From an uncultured Duncaniella sp. (GTDB lineage: Bacteria > Bacteroidota > Bacteroidia > Bacteroidales > Muribaculaceae), in the NCBI RefSeq assembly GCF_910577345.1, contig NZ_CAJTMT010000057.1, positions 1 to 6,640 on the forward strand: a stretch of 6,640 nucleotides of DNA. Reading direction: 5' to 3'. The first letter of the stretch is position 1. Every line of letters begins with the position of its first letter. Below the pieces are notes generated by a model. The model saw nothing but the letters and a program-made list of their open reading frames with translations. It made no database searches and was not told the DNA's origin. Shown here piece by piece: positions 5,541 to 6,640 of this stretch. The translations under genes were made by a program, and so were the position numbers.

Positions 5541-6640
5541 ATGGAAACAAAAATGAGTTACGACCAATTTATCCCGACAAGAATTATGTTCGGGTCAGGT
5601 CAGTTGAACAACCTTCACAAACAGGCAATGCCCGGAAAGAAAGCGTTGATAATCATCTCCAACGGAAAATCTACCCACGCCAATGGTTATCTTGCCCGCA
5701 CTGAACAGGAACTGAGTTTGGCTGGTGTTGAAACAGCTGTGTTTGATGGTGTAATGCCAAATCCCACAGTCGAGAACTCCCATGCAGGAGCGGACGCAGC
5801 CCGTTCTTTCGGTGCAGATTTCCTTGTTGCACTTGGCGGTGGTAGTGTAATGGATTGTTCCAAGGCGATAGCACTGCTTGCAACTAACGATGGAGACTTG
5901 TGGGACTATGTTCCCATCGGTTCAGGAAAGGGACAGCCGATGCAAAACAAACCACTCCCAATCATAGCTATCACGACCACAGCAGGTACAGGTTCGGAAA
6001 CAGACGGGTGCGGTGTGATTACAAAAGAAGACACCAACGAAAAAGCATTCATCATGGATGCCGCCCTATTCCCGGCATTGGCAATCGTTGACCCGGATCT
6101 GATGCTTTCCGTTCCACCGAAATATACAGCATTTCAGGGTTTCGATGCTCTGTTCCACAGCGTTGAAGGATTCATCGCTGCAAGTGCCAACCTTGCCAGC
6201 GACATGAACGCACGTGAAGCTATAAGTAATATCGCACAATATCTACCACGGGCAGTAAAGGACGGCAACGATCTGGAAGCCCGTACCCGCGTGGCATTCG
6301 CCAACACATTGTCTGGCGCAGTAATGACACTGACACTTCTGACAAGCGAACATGGTATTGAACATGCCCTTTCAGCCTATCATCCCTCTCTGCCCCACGG
6401 TGCAGGTCTGATAATGATAAGCAAGGCTTATTTCAGCTATTTCATAAAGAATCATGGCTGCGACGACCGTTTCATAGAGCTTGCCCGTCTTATGGGCATG
6501 ACTGATGCTACAAAGCCGGAGGATTTCATCACCGCACTTGTCAATCTTCAGGAAGCCTGCGGAGTGGCAGACCTCAAAATGTCAGACTACGGCATTACTC
6601 CGGATGAATTTGAAACCCTTATGCGCAACACCCGCGAAGT
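5541..6640 (+). CDS. Iron-containing alcohol dehydrogenase, C-terminus outside the window
   Basis: An open frame runs from ATG at 5541 to the right edge, giving 366 residues; the family is usually about 380-390, so only about 20 residues are missing. It interconverts alcohols and aldehydes or ketones with NAD(P)H in the cytoplasm. The Rossmann-like N-terminal half has GGGS at 99-102 followed by VMDCSKAIA, and TTTAGTGSETD at 145-155. The metal site is intact: Asp202 and His206 in GFDALFHSVEG, and His271 and His286 in the stretch from EHGIEH to PHGAGL, with active-site His275 between. The overall form resembles the YqhD/butanol-dehydrogenase side of the family, but the substrate cannot be fixed. 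It lies 33 bases after the aldo-keto reductase, the largest gap in the operon, with no promoter or terminator seen. An ATG four codons later (5553) is an alternative start. An overlapping frame from 5501 is not a gene. Confidence 0.92.
   Translation, partial: METKMSYDQFIPTRIMFGSGQLNNLHKQAMPGKKALIIISNGKSTHANGYLARTEQELSLAGVETAVFDGVMPNPTVENSHAGADAARSFGADFLVALGGGSVMDCSKAIALLATNDGDLWDYVPIGSGKGQPMQNKPLPIIAITTTAGTGSETDGCGVITKEDTNEKAFIMDAALFPALAIVDPDLMLSVPPKYTAFQGFDALFHSVEGFIAASANLASDMNAREAISNIAQYLPRAVKDGNDLEARTRVAFANTLSGAVMTLTLLTSEHGIEHALSAYHPSLPHGAGLIMISKAYFSYFIKNHGCDDRFIELARLMGMTDATKPEDFITALVNLQEACGVADLKMSDYGITPDEFETLMRNTRE

Noticed and set aside
5501..5704. A 67-codon frame overlapping the start of the alcohol dehydrogenase
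   Set aside because: It is out of frame with a strong family match beginning at 5541 and has no domain of its own.

Overview
The window looks like a chromosomal segment from a Bacteroidales bacterium (Bacteroides or a relative). Four things point that way: two promoter-like boxes of the Bacteroidetes form TAnnTTTG, almost no Shine-Dalgarno sequences before the genes, a lipoprotein with an acidic stretch after its cysteine and a Pro/Asp/Glu-rich linker, and regulator and flavodoxin types common in that order. I see no mobile element, RNA gene, CRISPR array or terminator. No stretch longer than 300 bases lacks a gene.

Layout: an AraC-family regulator lies on the minus strand at the left edge (1-745, its C-terminus outside the window). 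A 151-base divergent intergenic region (746-896) follows, with a promoter-like box facing each way and a 21-base-spaced direct repeat that could be an operator. Seven plus-strand genes then run to the right edge with gaps of at most 33 bases and three ATGA stop/start overlaps, so they are very probably one operon. They encode: a hexapeptide-repeat sugar O-acetyltransferase (897-1469); an exported alpha/beta hydrolase with a cysteine nucleophile (1466-2542); a predicted lipoprotein that fuses a flavodoxin-like domain to an aldo-keto reductase (2539-4032); an antibiotic-biosynthesis-monooxygenase (YgiN-like) protein (4050-4352); a TIGR04076-type small protein of unknown function (4349-4678); a second, free aldo-keto reductase (4683-5507); and an iron-dependent alcohol dehydrogenase cut by the right edge (5541-6640).

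How the genes may work together: an AraC-type regulator beside aldo-keto reductases and an iron alcohol dehydrogenase resembles the E. coli yqhC-yqhD-dkgA locus, which responds to reactive aldehydes and reduces them to alcohols. The quinone/electrophile-type monooxygenase and the flavodoxin domain fit a wider response to electrophiles or redox stress. This role is inferred from family membership and arrangement. The most unusual item is the flavodoxin/aldo-keto reductase fusion behind a lipoprotein signal, because it would place a nicotinamide-dependent domain outside the cytoplasm.
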